The position numbers and the translations under genes are program-made. The notes beneath the pieces are model-generated. The model made no database searches. It had not been told where the DNA came from and was given only the letters and a program-made list of their open reading frames with translations. Below are positions 1-8,891 of a stretch of DNA of 64,000 nt, one piece after another. Numbering within the stretch: position 1 is the first letter of the stretch; each line of letters begins with the position of its first letter. This DNA is from Prauserella endophytica (GTDB lineage Bacteria > Actinomycetota > Actinomycetes > Mycobacteriales > Pseudonocardiaceae): positions 142,399 through 206,398 of the forward strand of contig NZ_SWMS01000009.1 in NCBI RefSeq assembly GCF_005146945.1, read 5' to 3'.

Positions 1-890
1 CACGCGTTCTCGTCGTGCACCTCGCCGCGGATCATGCCCCGCCTCGGCTCCGTCTGGTACTCGGTGGCGGCGATGCGGTCGCGTTTCGACGCGGGCGGGT
101 TGAAGCCGGTGTCGGTCATGCCGAGCGGCCGGGCGATCCGTTCGGCCACCACCCTGTCCAACGTGGACCCGGTGAGCCGCTCGACCAGCACGCCCAGCGT
201 GATCAGGTTGAGGTCGGAGTAGGTGTAGGTGCTGCCGGGTTCGTTCTGCGGCGCGACGTTCATGACGGCCTTGATGCGCGACGCCTTGTCCGGCCAGTCG
301 CGCCACAGCAGCAGGAACGGTTCGAGCCCCGAGGTGTGGGTGAGCAGCTGCTCGACGGTGATCGACCGTTTGCCGTTGACGCCGAACTCGGGCAGGTAGC
401 GGGCGACGGGCGCGTCGAGGTCCACGCGGTCGCGTTCCACGAGCTGCATCACCGCGATGGACGTGAACAGTTTCGTCACCGACGCCATGTCGAAGATCGT
501 GTCGACGCGCATCGGCACCTGCTCCGACCTCGGCAGCTCCCGCCCGCTGCCGTCGGCGTAGCGCACGGCGCCGCCCGTGGCGTGGGTGTCGACGATCAGG
601 CCGTTGTGTACGAGCAAGCCCACGGCCCCGGAGAACAGCGGATGCCCGTCGGCGGCGTCGGCCCGGGTCCAGCCGGTGAGCTGCCGTTCGGCGGCCCTGA
701 TCGGCTCGGGGTCCAGCCCCGCCTGCTCCGGCAGGGCCTCCATCAGCACGGTCGACGCGGGGGCGAAGCCCTCCCTCGGGCGGTCGAACCGCCCGCCGTC
801 CTCAGGAAGGGCAGAAGCCATCGCTGTCGCTCCCGTGAGCACCATGACCGCGGCCAGCGCCGCAATTCTCCCCCGCACGATCGTCCCCAC
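1..890 (-). CDS. AmiE-like exported serine hydrolase (beta-lactamase fold), 3' end cut by window edge
   Basis: A serine hydrolase of the beta-lactamase/PBP4* family. The 296 visible residues begin at a GTG directly after the namZ stop codon. A signal peptide covers roughly residues 1-27 (basic start, hydrophobic core, cleavage near ATAMASA). The catalytic SxxK motif reads SVTK near residue 135, and the second motif YSDLN is near residue 224. The KTG-like third motif lies beyond the left edge. In Bacillus subtilis the gene next to nagZ and namZ encodes AmiE, an N-acetylmuramyl-L-alanine amidase of this same fold, so removal of stem peptides from muropeptides is the likely job. That role is inferred from neighbours; an esterase or carboxypeptidase role cannot be excluded. 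Confidence 0.82.
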   Translation of the reverse strand, partial: MGTIVRGRIAALAAVMVLTGATAMASALPEDGGRFDRPREGFAPASTVLMEALPEQAGLDPEPIRAAERQLTGWTRADAADGHPLFSGAVGLLVHNGLIVDTHATGGAVRYADGSGRELPRSEQVPMRVDTIFDMASVTKLFTSIAVMQLVERDRVDLDAPVARYLPEFGVNGKRSITVEQLLTHTSGLEPFLLLWRDWPDKASRIKAVMNVAPQNEPGSTYTYSDLNLITLGVLVERLTGSTLDRVVAERIARPLGMTDTGFNPPASKRDRIAATEYQTEPRRGMIRGEVHDENA

Positions 891-2147
891 CTATCGGTAG
901 ATCAAGTACTCCTGCCGTCTGCGCTCGAACTCGGCGAGCTCCCCCTGCCATGCCCCGACGATCTCGTCGGTGCCCGCGCCCGCGTCGACCATCGTGCGCA
1001 GTCGCGCCGAGCCGGCGAGCTTGTCGATGAAGTTGTCCGGCCGCCAGCCGAACAGCCGCGGATGCACCCGCTTGGCCGTCACGAGCATCGCGACGGCAGT
1101 GCGGACGGGGTCGAAGGCGTGCGGTTCGGTGACGCTGAGCTGCACCCCGCCGCACGTCTCGCCGGAGAACTTGCCGAACGTCGGCACGAAGTAGGTCTCC
1201 CGGAAGCTCGCCCCGGCCAGGTGTTCCTCCGTCAGCGCCTCACGCCACCGCCAGTCCACACCGGGTGCGCCCACGATCTCGAACGGTCGCGTGGTGCCGC
1301 GCCCCTCGGAGAAAACCGTGCCCTCGAACAGGCACGTGCCCGGGTAGACGAGCGCGGTCTGCTCGGTCGGCACGTTCGGGCTCGGCGGCGTCCACACGAG
1401 GCCGGTCTCGGCGAAGAGCTGGGAACGCCGCCAGCCCTGGGTCTCCACGATCTCCAGTGACTCCAGGCTGCCGCCGTCGTCAGGCAGGAACTCGGCGTCG
1501 AAGAGGCGGGCCAGCTCCCCCACGGTCATGCCGTGCTGCTGCACGATCGGCTTGAGCCCCACGCCGGAGCTGAACGCGGGGTCCAGCATCGGCCCCCTGG
1601 CCTTGCCGCCCACCGGGTTCGGCCGGTCCAGCACCACGAACGCGGCGCCCGTGCGCGCGGCGGCGGCCATCGCCGTGTACATCGACCAGATGTAGGTGTA
1701 GAAGCGGGCGCCGATGTCGGCGATGTCGAACACCACCGTGTCCACACCCGCCTTGGTGATCATCGCGGCGAGCGAGTCGGCCGTGGCCCCGTACGCGTCG
1801 TAGACGGGAACGCCCGTGCGCGGGTCGGCGTAGTCGCCCTCGGAACCGCCCGCCTGCGCGCTGCCCCGGAACCCGTGCTCGGGACCGAACGCGGCGACCG
1901 GCCGGATCCCGGCAGCGACCAGCGAGTCGACGATGTGGTCGCGGCTGGCGAGCACACCGGTGGGGTTGGACAGCACGCCCACCTTTCGCCCGGCGAGGCG
2001 CTGCCAGCCCTCCGCGGCGAGCACGTCGGCGCCGGGCGTGACCCTGCCAGCCTGCGGGATCGGCGCGGCCGTGGCGAGCTGCGATCCCGTGGTGAGCATC
2101 GGGGTCGCCAGCGCGCTCGCGGCGAGGAAGAGCCGCCTGTTGACCAT
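891..2147 (-). CDS. namZ: NamZ-type exo-beta-N-acetylmuramidase (DUF1343), exported
   Basis: A 418-residue DUF1343 protein. B. subtilis NamZ (YbbC), the characterised member, removes MurNAc from the non-reducing end of peptidoglycan fragments. The N terminus MVNRRLFLAAS followed by a hydrophobic stretch is a twin-arginine-like signal, so export by Tat is likely. A conserved early segment with FGPEHGFRG, expected for the family, is present near residue 90. The ATG overlaps the nagZ stop by one base (TGATG), and the stop abuts the GTG of the next gene, so the three genes should be translationally coupled. NagZ frees GlcNAc ends, NamZ then removes MurNAc, and the amidase-like neighbour deals with the peptide. 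Confidence 0.88.
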   Translation of the reverse strand: MVNRRLFLAASALATPMLTTGSQLATAAPIPQAGRVTPGADVLAAEGWQRLAGRKVGVLSNPTGVLASRDHIVDSLVAAGIRPVAAFGPEHGFRGSAQAGGSEGDYADPRTGVPVYDAYGATADSLAAMITKAGVDTVVFDIADIGARFYTYIWSMYTAMAAAARTGAAFVVLDRPNPVGGKARGPMLDPAFSSGVGLKPIVQQHGMTVGELARLFDAEFLPDDGGSLESLEIVETQGWRRSQLFAETGLVWTPPSPNVPTEQTALVYPGTCLFEGTVFSEGRGTTRPFEIVGAPGVDWRWREALTEEHLAGASFRETYFVPTFGKFSGETCGGVQLSVTEPHAFDPVRTAVAMLVTAKRVHPRLFGWRPDNFIDKLAGSARLRTMVDAGAGTDEIVGAWQGELAEFERRRQEYLIYR

Positions 2148-3964
2148 CACCACGTCAGTCCGTGGCCGAATGGGTAGAGCACCGTGCCGGGGTCGTCCCC
2201 GGCCGGGATCGTCACCGGAAGCCTGCCCTGCGGCGACAGTTCGCCGAAGAGCACCTTCGCGAGGGAGGACATGGTCACGCTCCGCCAGTCGTAAGTGGCG
2301 ACCCACGCCGGCACATCCGCGTACCCGGGGTCGTACGGTTCCTGAACCGACACTGCCACGACGGGCTTGCCGGTGGCCATGAGTTCTTCGACGAGCGCCT
2401 GCTGGCCTTCGCTGCCGCGCAAGTTGTTCGTCAACACGATCACGACGTTTGCGCTGGTAGCAGCGGCCGTGGCACGGTCGATGGCCGCCGCGTCGGGGTT
2501 GGTGCCGGTGGGCAGGGGCGTCGCGAACGGGCCCATCGCGTCGGCGAGAGCGTCGACCGGCTCGGCCGGATAGCCGGGGTAGTCGGGCCGGTTCCAGCCA
2601 GTCACGAGCACCTTGCCCGCCTCGGCGATCGGAAGCACGCCGGCGTCGTTGCGGAGTACGGTCGTCGTCCGGTCGGTGACCTCCTGGATCCGCGCGAGGT
2701 GCTCGGGGTTGCCCACCGTGCGCTCCACCGCCCGCTCGTTCACGAACGGCTTCTCCACGATCCCGCGCTTGGCCTTGAGCTCCAGGATCCGCAGCACGCT
2801 CTGGTCGATCCGCTCCTCGGTGAGCCTGCCGCCGCGCACCGCGTCCAGCACGCCCTCCATCGCGACGCCCAGGTCCGGCGGCATCAGCATCTGGTCGACC
2901 CCGGCTTCCAGCGCGCGTACCGGGATCTCGGCGTCGGAGTACAGCTCGCGCACCCCCTGCATCTGCAGCGAGTCGGTCACCACGACACCGTCGTAGCCGA
3001 GTTCCTCGCGCAGCAGGCCGCCGATGATCGGCTTCGACAGCGTCGCCGGATCGCCCGACGGGTCGAGACTCGGCACCGCGATGTGCGCCGTCATGATCGA
3101 GTCGACGCCCGCGTCGATCGCGGCCCGGAACGGCGGCAGGTCAATCTCGCGCCACTCCTGTTCCGTGCGCTCGATCGTGGGCAGGCCGGTGTGGCTGTCG
3201 GTGGCGGCGTCGCCGTGGCCGGGGAAGTGCTTCGCCGCACCGGACACGGTTTCAGTGGGGCTGCCCGAGTTCTGGTAGCCCTCCACCTGCGCGGCCACCA
3301 GCTCGCTCGCCAGCGTGGGATCGGCCGAGAAGGACCGCGAGCCGATCACGGGGTTGAGCGGGTTGGAGTTCACGTCGGCGTCCGGCGCGAAGTCCTGCGC
3401 GATGCCCATCGCGCGCAGCTCGGCGCCGTTGATCGCGGCGGCGGTGCGGGCGCCGTCGGCGTCGCGGCCCGCGCCGAGCGCCATCGCGCTCGGGTACTCG
3501 GTGGCCGGGTCGCCGATGCGGGTGACGCGCCCGCCCTCCTGGTCGATCGACAGCACCAGCGGCACATGCGGCTCCGCCGAGACCGCGGCGCGCTGCAGTC
3601 CGTTGGAGAGGCGCGCGACCTGCGTGGGGCCGTCGACGTTGTCGGTCCCCGCGTTGTTGAAGTAGATGACGCCGCCGACCTGGTAGCGGCGCACGACCTC
3701 GGCGGGGGTGTCGACGCCGTACTTCTCCTGGTTCGAAGGGTGGGCCTCGTCCGCGCGCTTGCCGAACACGTCGGCGACGAAGAGCTGGCCCACCTTCTGT
3801 TCGAGGGTCAGCCTGCTCAGCGTCTCCTCGGCCCAGCTGTCCGGCCGCGGGTCCTCCGCCGCGGCGGGCACGGCACTCGCGGTCACCGCGAGCAGTCCGG
3901 CGATCGAGGCGGTGGCGCATTTCCTGGCATACGTCGTCCTGTGCCGGGCGCGGGGGATGGTCAC
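2147..3964 (-). CDS. nagZ: beta-N-acetylhexosaminidase NagZ (glycoside hydrolase family 3), exported
   Basis: A 605-residue GH3 enzyme that cleaves terminal GlcNAc from cell-wall muropeptides. The signal peptide covers about residues 1-36 (ends VPAAA). The catalytic barrel holds the NagZ hallmark KHFPGHGD followed by DSH near residue 243, where a His-Asp pair acts as general acid/base, and the nucleophile Asp in VVTDSLQMQGV near residue 327. A C-terminal GH3_C-type domain fills residues about 400-605, as in the two-domain B. subtilis NagZ and unlike the short E. coli enzyme. The GTG start has GGGAGG seven bases upstream. It is the first gene of a three-gene operon with namZ and an AmiE-like hydrolase. 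Confidence 0.93.
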   Translation of the reverse strand: MTIPRARHRTTYARKCATASIAGLLAVTASAVPAAAEDPRPDSWAEETLSRLTLEQKVGQLFVADVFGKRADEAHPSNQEKYGVDTPAEVVRRYQVGGVIYFNNAGTDNVDGPTQVARLSNGLQRAAVSAEPHVPLVLSIDQEGGRVTRIGDPATEYPSAMALGAGRDADGARTAAAINGAELRAMGIAQDFAPDADVNSNPLNPVIGSRSFSADPTLASELVAAQVEGYQNSGSPTETVSGAAKHFPGHGDAATDSHTGLPTIERTEQEWREIDLPPFRAAIDAGVDSIMTAHIAVPSLDPSGDPATLSKPIIGGLLREELGYDGVVVTDSLQMQGVRELYSDAEIPVRALEAGVDQMLMPPDLGVAMEGVLDAVRGGRLTEERIDQSVLRILELKAKRGIVEKPFVNERAVERTVGNPEHLARIQEVTDRTTTVLRNDAGVLPIAEAGKVLVTGWNRPDYPGYPAEPVDALADAMGPFATPLPTGTNPDAAAIDRATAAATSANVVIVLTNNLRGSEGQQALVEELMATGKPVVAVSVQEPYDPGYADVPAWVATYDWRSVTMSSLAKVLFGELSPQGRLPVTIPAGDDPGTVLYPFGHGLTW

Positions 3965-4484
3965 GGAAAGCCTCCCAAGGCGTGTGCGTTCGTGGGATTT
4001 CCACGAGAACTCGCCGACGCCGGAAAGCTACTAACGAAACGGGAGCCGGTCAACGACCGAAAGGCGGCACTACCGACGGAAAACCGGCCGCATACGCTGG
4101 CGGCGCCCGTGACGCTGAGCGTCAACGGGCGCCGCCTGCTCGCGCGGACTGCTCGGGTGACCAAGCTGCAACTTGTGTCGCACTCAATGGGGTCTCGGCG
4201 TCCGGCGTCCCGGTACGCAGTCCCTCGGCGACAAGCCTCCCGCGGCGTGCCCAGCGTGGGTGCCCGGAGTCCGCGCACGGAGATCGATCGGGGTGGATCG
4301 GGCTTATCTTCGCCGGATCCCTGGCCGACTCGATGTCCGCACCTCCTTTCTACCGAGTGATGGCCGTCACTTCAAGGGTGCTGTGAAGTGCACCGGTACA
4401 GACCCGCGATCCAGTGACTTTCACGTGTGTGAGCAGGTCTGTTTCCGTGACACACCAAGCCGGACAAGCCGCCGGGCGGGTGGT
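3965..4484. other. intergenic region upstream of nagZ with a strong hairpin
   Basis: About 520 bases without a convincing gene. It must hold the nagZ promoter. The one clear structure is a GC-rich hairpin at 4099-4136. The rest shows no RNA gene or repeat that I recognise. Confidence 0.6.
4099..4136. repeat. 38-nt near-perfect inverted repeat
   Basis: The arms GGCGGCGCCCGT...ACGCT and AGCGT...ACGGGCGCCGCC pair almost perfectly around a short loop, with one bulged base. It lies about 135 bases upstream of nagZ and 350 bases past the HAD gene stop. It has no U-tract. It could be an operator, an attenuator or a terminator; nothing decides between these. Confidence 0.55.
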
Positions 4485-5321
4485 CTACGGGGCGTCCTTA
4501 CGGCGACGCCGCGACAATCCGTAGAGCGTCGCCCCCGCGGCCACCGCGCCCACTCCGAGCCCCACCGCCATCACGGCAGGCGACGGCGCCGGGATACGGG
4601 CGCGCAACGAGACCGGGTTGGTGAACGAGTGCACGGGCCAGTCGCGCTCGACGGCCAGCTTGCGCAACGCCCGGTCGGGGTTGACGGCGTGCGGGTGCCC
4701 GACCACCTCCAGCAGGGGCACGTCAGTGCTCGAGTCGGTGTAGGCGTGGCACGCGGTGAGGTCGTAGCCGTACTCGGCGGCGAAGCGTTTCGCCGCCACG
4801 GCCTTCTGCTCGCCGTAACAGTAGAACTCCAGCTCACCCGAGTAGCGGCCGTCGACGATCTCCATCCGGGTGCCCATGCTCCTGGTGGCGCCGAGCATCT
4901 CGGCGATCGGCGCCACCACTTCCTCGCCCATCGCGGACAGCACGATCACGTCCTCGCCGCGCGCCTTGTGCTCGGCGATGAGCTCCGCGGCCTCCGCGTA
5001 CACGAGCGGAGCGACGACGTCGTGCAACGTCTCGTTGACGACTGCCCGCACCTGGGCCACATCCCAGCCTGCGCACTGTGCCGAGATCGCCGCCCGCAGG
5101 CGCTCGGTACGGTCGGCGTCGGCTCCGGACAGCGAGAAGATCAGCTGTGCGTAGGCGCTCTTGAGCGCCGCGCGCCGGTTGATCAAACCCTGGCGGAGAA
5201 AGGGTTTGCTGAACGCGAGCGCGCTGGACGAGGCGATGATGGTCTTGTCGAGGTCGAAGAACGCCGCCACCGAGGCAGGTGCTCCTGACGTGCTCCGCGG
5301 TGAGCTGCTGGGTTCGGCCAC
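4485..5321 (-). CDS. HAD-IB family phosphatase with C-terminal membrane anchor
   Basis: A 278-residue HAD-superfamily hydrolase of the SerB-like IB subgroup, matching the Rv3661 position beside ssd. Motif I is FFDLDKT (DxDxT) near residue 22, motif II the Ser in VIVLSAMG, and motif IV DSSTDVPLLE. A single hydrophobic helix (about 245-268) followed by RRRRK suggests that the catalytic domain is tethered to the membrane with a cytoplasmic tail. The substrate is unknown; a small phosphomonoester is likely. It starts at GTG and is transcribed away from ssd. Its conserved linkage with ssd and tad genes in actinobacteria is suggestive but not explained. Confidence 0.85.
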   Translation of the reverse strand: MAEPSSSPRSTSGAPASVAAFFDLDKTIIASSSALAFSKPFLRQGLINRRAALKSAYAQLIFSLSGADADRTERLRAAISAQCAGWDVAQVRAVVNETLHDVVAPLVYAEAAELIAEHKARGEDVIVLSAMGEEVVAPIAEMLGATRSMGTRMEIVDGRYSGELEFYCYGEQKAVAAKRFAAEYGYDLTACHAYTDSSTDVPLLEVVGHPHAVNPDRALRKLAVERDWPVHSFTNPVSLRARIPAPSPAVMAVGLGVGAVAAGATLYGLSRRRRKDAP

Positions 5322-5715
5322 GGTTCCACCATAGTGATCTGGTGTCCGGCCACCGTTACCCGGCGAGTGAGCGATCGGCGACGATGGGTGTCAGGCAGGG
5401 GATTCCCGCCACGCCGCGACAACGGAATGGAGCCTCCGCGCCGTTACCGAATTGCGGTACTCGGCGGCACGAGACCGGCGTTGCCGGCGTTAGAGTTGAA
5501 GAGTCCGGTTCAGCCGGACCCCGGTTCAGTCCGACCCCCCGGGACTGAACCCCAGGCGGTCCCCGCTCCTCCCCCCTGGCGGGGGCCGCCCCTTTATCCA
5601 CGGAGTTGTCCACAGCGGGGCGGTTGTCCACAGGTTCGCGAACTCGGGCTTGCCGTGCCCCCGCGCGCCGCGTGACCGTGGGACGCGATCGGGAACCGGG
5701 TTTTGGGGGTAGCAA
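5322..5715. promoter_or_regulatory. divergent promoter region with hairpins between HAD gene and ssd
   Basis: This 394-base region must carry promoters for both divergent genes. It holds a hairpin GTCCGG-ttcag-CCGGAC (5503-5519), an inverted repeat GGTTCAGTCC/GGACTGAACC (5523-5551), and three DnaA-box-like 9-mers listed separately. Confidence 0.55.
5594..5632 (+). promoter_or_regulatory. cluster of three DnaA-box-like sites upstream of ssd
   Basis: TTATCCACG (5594-5602), TTGTCCACA (5606-5614) and TTGTCCACA (5624-5632) lie on one strand. TTGTCCACA is the DnaA-box form favoured in actinobacteria. Spacing between starts is 12 and 18 bases. The cluster ends 84 bases before the ssd start codon. 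Binding by DnaA is inferred from the motif only. Confidence 0.6.
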
Positions 5716-6783
5716 GTGCAGCAGGCCGACCGTCCGCTCGTCGTGGCGCGCGACGACGCCGTTGCCGACGAGATCCAGCGGATCGCGGCAGCGGTGGAGT
5801 GCGAGAGCGAGTGGGTGAGCGATCTCGACGCGGCGCGGGAGTCGTGGGCGGACGCCCCGCTCGTGCTGATCGACGACTCCGTTCTCGTGGACGACCCCGG
5901 CCAAGCGTTGCCGCGTCGCGAACGGGTGCTGCTCGTCTGCAAGGGCGCTCCCGGCCCGGCGTCCTGGCAGCGAGCGTTCGTGCTCGGCGTCGAGAAGGTC
6001 GTCGCCCTCCCGGAAGACGAGGACACGCTGGTCGCCGCGTTCGCGGACGTCGCTGAGGGACCGAGCCAGGGGAAGGGCCAGGTGCTGGCCGTCGTCGGTG
6101 GATGCGGCGGGGCGGGCGCGTCGGTGCTTGCCGCGAGCGTGGGGCTTCGCGTTGCGAGGACCGGTGGTTCCGCGCTACTCGTCGACTGTGATCCGCTCGG
6201 CGGGGGCGTCGATCTGCTGCTCGGGTCCGAGCGCGCGGAGGGCGTGCGCTGGCCGCAGTTGCGTGTGCGGTCGGGGCGGGTGTCGATGTCGGCGCTGGAA
6301 GCCGCCCTTCCGGCCAGGAAGCACGGCGAGGGAAGGCTTTCCGTGCTGTCGTGCGACCGCGAGGGGCCCGGTCCGACGGCTGACGCGGTCGCGGCCGTCG
6401 TCGAAGCGGGCAGGCGAGCGGGCCGGGTGGTGGTCTGCGACGTGCCCCGGCAGGCCGAGTCCGCCTCGGAGGAGGCGCTCCGGCGCGCCGACCTGGTGGC
6501 GCTGGTGGTGCCGGCCGAGGTACGGGCGTGCGTCGCGGCGACCCGGGTACTCGCCCGGCTCGGTGAGCTGACCGGCGAGGTGCGCGTGCTCGCGCGCGGC
6601 CCCGCGCCCGACGGGCTGACCGCCCACGACGTCGCTGACGCCGTGGGCGTGCCCCTGCTCGGCCGGATCCGTACCGAGCGCAGGCTCGCGCGCGCCGTCG
6701 AACGCGGTGTGTTCAACCCACGACCGGGCGGTGCGCTCGGCACCGCGGCCCGTGCGGTGCTGGAGACACTCGCTAGCTGCTGA
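5716..6783 (+). CDS. ssd: Ssd/CpaE-like septum-site-determining protein (MinD/ParA family ATPase)
   Basis: A 355-residue protein of the CpaE/Ssd family (M. tuberculosis Rv3660c). The first ~115 residues look like a degenerate receiver-type domain. A MinD/ParA ATPase domain follows, with a P-loop GGCGGAGAS near residue 127; the usual deviant Walker lysines are not obvious, as in Ssd/CpaE proteins. LLVDCDPLGGG supplies the Walker A'/switch Asp. Ssd modulates septum formation in mycobacteria, and CpaE localises Tad pilus machinery, so it probably positions the pilus system encoded downstream. The GTG start follows a GGGGGT. Its 3' end overlaps the convergent SDR gene by 11 bases. Confidence 0.86.
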   Translation: MQQADRPLVVARDDAVADEIQRIAAAVECESEWVSDLDAARESWADAPLVLIDDSVLVDDPGQALPRRERVLLVCKGAPGPASWQRAFVLGVEKVVALPEDEDTLVAAFADVAEGPSQGKGQVLAVVGGCGGAGASVLAASVGLRVARTGGSALLVDCDPLGGGVDLLLGSERAEGVRWPQLRVRSGRVSMSALEAALPARKHGEGRLSVLSCDREGPGPTADAVAAVVEAGRRAGRVVVCDVPRQAESASEEALRRADLVALVVPAEVRACVAATRVLARLGELTGEVRVLARGPAPDGLTAHDVADAVGVPLLGRIRTERRLARAVERGVFNPRPGGALGTAARAVLETLASC

Positions 6784-7516
6784 AGCCACCGTCCACATTG
6801 AGCACCGTGCCGGTGACGTACGCGCCGCCGTCCCCGGCGAGGAAGGCCACCGCGGCGGCGATCTCGTCGGGTCGGGCGTAACGGCCGAGCGAGGTGAAGC
6901 CGCGGATCGTGTCCGCGTTCGGCCCGTCGGCGGGGTTGGCGTCGGTATCGGTCGGCCCCGGGTGGACCAGGTTCACGGTGATGCCGCGCGGCCCCAGTTC
7001 CCTGCCGAGTCCCTTCGTCAGCCCGATGAGGGCCGTTTTGCTGAGCGAGTACAGCGACATCCCGGGGAACACCGCACGTTCGGCCACGTTGCTGCCGATG
7101 TTGATGATCCGTCCGCCGTCGGTCAGGTGCCGCACCGCGGCCTTTGCCGCGGCGAACGGGGCGCGCACATTGACGGCGATGGTCCGGTCGAACTCCGCGA
7201 TGTCGAGTTCTTCCAGCGGTGCCACGGGAAATCTGCCGACGTTGTTGACGAGGACGTCCAGCCTGCCGAACTCGGTGACGGCCGAGTCGACGGCCGCCGC
7301 CACGGCTGCCTCGTCGGCACTGTCCGTGCGGAGGATGAGCGCCCGCCGCCCCGCCGCCTTGATCCGGTCGGCCACCGCGTGTGCCCGGTCCTCGTCTTGC
7401 TGGTAGGTCAGTGCCACGTCGGCGCCGTCCTCGGCGAGGCGGCTCGCGATCGCCGCACCGATTCCCCGGCTGCCGCCCGTCACCAGCGCGACCTTGTGGT
7501 CGATTCTTCGCTCCAT
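6773..7516 (-). CDS. SDR-family NAD(P)-dependent oxidoreductase
   Basis: A 247-residue classical short-chain dehydrogenase/reductase. The N-terminal Rossmann fold has TGGSRGIG near residue 13, NNVG near residue 88, and the catalytic YSLSK with an upstream Ser near residue 150. The C terminus GTVLNVDGGFSS is typical of FabG-like SDRs. The substrate cannot be told. It sits antisense between ssd and tadA, interrupting an otherwise conserved ssd-tadA junction, so it is probably a lineage insertion rather than part of the pilus system. The ATG at 7516 is chosen because the Rossmann fold starts right after it; longer upstream extensions are not credible. Confidence 0.87.
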   Translation of the reverse strand: MERRIDHKVALVTGGSRGIGAAIASRLAEDGADVALTYQQDEDRAHAVADRIKAAGRRALILRTDSADEAAVAAAVDSAVTEFGRLDVLVNNVGRFPVAPLEELDIAEFDRTIAVNVRAPFAAAKAAVRHLTDGGRIINIGSNVAERAVFPGMSLYSLSKTALIGLTKGLGRELGPRGITVNLVHPGPTDTDANPADGPNADTIRGFTSLGRYARPDEIAAAVAFLAGDGGAYVTGTVLNVDGGFSS

Positions 7517-7580
7517 GGCTACAGCTTCGCTCTTTCCCGCGCTGTGGTCCGGCGGGAATCGGACACGTCGTTCACCGCGG

Positions 7581-7607
7581 TTATCCACATCGGACCGGTT
7601 ATCCACA
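7581..7607 (+). promoter_or_regulatory. pair of DnaA-box-like sites upstream of tadA
   Basis: TTATCCACA occurs twice (7581-7589 and 7599-7607), 18 bases apart, on the same strand and with the same 18-base spacing seen upstream of ssd. The pair lies in the divergent region between the SDR gene and tadA, 76 bases before the tadA ATG. Confidence 0.6.
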
Positions 7608-7682
7608 GCCTTGTGAAATGTGTCTTGTGGTGCCTCGCGGCACCCTCGATCGTGGAAGTACAGCCGATCCGAGGGGGTCCCG

Positions 7683-8891
7683 ATGGATGCGACCAAAGTC
7701 CACTCACGACAGTCGAGCGCGACGGCCGACACCGCGCTGGTCGAGCGCGTTCGCAAACGGCTCGCCGGTGCGGGCTCCGGCACCGATCCGCGCGCCGTCG
7801 CCGATGCCGTGCGCGCCGAAACCGGCGGCGTGGCGGGACATCTGGACATCCTCGACGCGCTCCGCCTGCTCCGGCACGAGTTCGTCGGCGCAGGGCCACT
7901 CGAACCGCTGTTGACCGATCCCGGAGTTTCCGACGTGCTCGTCACGGCCCCCGACGAGGTGTGGGTCGACGGCACGCAGGGCCTGCGCCGGACCGAGGTG
8001 CGCTTCACCGACGAGGAGGCCGTCCGGCGGCTCGCCCAGCGTCTCGCGCTCGCCGCGGGCCGCAGGCTCGACGACGCGCAGCCGTTCGTCGACGGCTGGC
8101 TGCCCGGCACGGGTCCGCACGGCCGGGTGCGGCTGCATGCTGTGCTGCCGCCGATCGCGGCAGAGGGGACCTGCCTGTCCCTGCGGGTACTCCGCCCCGC
8201 GGTGCACGACCTGCGCGCGCTCCGCAGGCTCGGCACCGTCGACGACAACGGGCTCGCGTTGCTGCGCGCGACCGTCTCCGCGCGGCTGGCCTTCCTCGTC
8301 AGCGGGGCCACCGGATCGGGCAAGAGCACGCTGCTCGCGGCGCTGCTCGGCGAGGTGTCGCCTGCGGAGCGCATCGTCTGCGTCGAGGACGCCGGTGAGC
8401 TGCAGCCCTCGCATCCGCAGTTCGTCCGGCTCGTCGCCCGTCCGCCGAACGTCGAGGGCGCTGGCGAGGTGACGCTGCGCGAACTCGTGCGCGAGGCACT
8501 GCGCATGCGCCCCGACCGTCTCGTGGTGGGGGAGGTTCGGGGGAGAGAGGTCTGCGAGCTGCTGACCGCGATGAACACCGGACACGACGGTGGCGCGGGC
8601 ACTCTCCATGCCAACTCGCCGAGCGAGGTGCCTGCCAGGCTGGAGGCGCTTGCCGCTCTCGGCGGGCTTTCCCGTTCCGCGCTCCACAGTCAGCTCGCCG
8701 CGGCCGTGCAGCTCGTGCTCCACATGCGCCGCCTGCCGGACGGTCGTCGCGTGCTCGCCGAGATCGGGATCGTGCAGCGTGACGGCGACACCGTGCGGGT
8801 CGCGCCAGCGTGGCGGCCCTCCGGTTGGACCGCGCGCAAGCAGCTGGTGGCCGATCTGCTCGTCGCGAAGGGAGCGGAGGTGCCGTGCTGA
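7683..8891 (+). CDS. tadA: TadA/CpaF family secretion ATPase
   Basis: A 402-residue hexameric ATPase of the Tad/type II secretion class (Rv3659c-like) that powers pilus assembly at the inner membrane. Walker A is GATGSGKST near residue 209. An Asp-box-like EDAGELQ follows, and Walker B lies in DRLVVGEVRG with the HDGGAGTLHANS His box after it. The N-terminal ~150 residues carry the usual TadA N-domain. The ATG at 7683 has GAGGGGG just upstream. Its stop overlaps the tadB start by 7 bases. It is the first gene of the tad operon. Confidence 0.93.
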   Translation: MDATKVHSRQSSATADTALVERVRKRLAGAGSGTDPRAVADAVRAETGGVAGHLDILDALRLLRHEFVGAGPLEPLLTDPGVSDVLVTAPDEVWVDGTQGLRRTEVRFTDEEAVRRLAQRLALAAGRRLDDAQPFVDGWLPGTGPHGRVRLHAVLPPIAAEGTCLSLRVLRPAVHDLRALRRLGTVDDNGLALLRATVSARLAFLVSGATGSGKSTLLAALLGEVSPAERIVCVEDAGELQPSHPQFVRLVARPPNVEGAGEVTLRELVREALRMRPDRLVVGEVRGREVCELLTAMNTGHDGGAGTLHANSPSEVPARLEALAALGGLSRSALHSQLAAAVQLVLHMRRLPDGRRVLAEIGIVQRDGDTVRVAPAWRPSGWTARKQLVADLLVAKGAEVPC

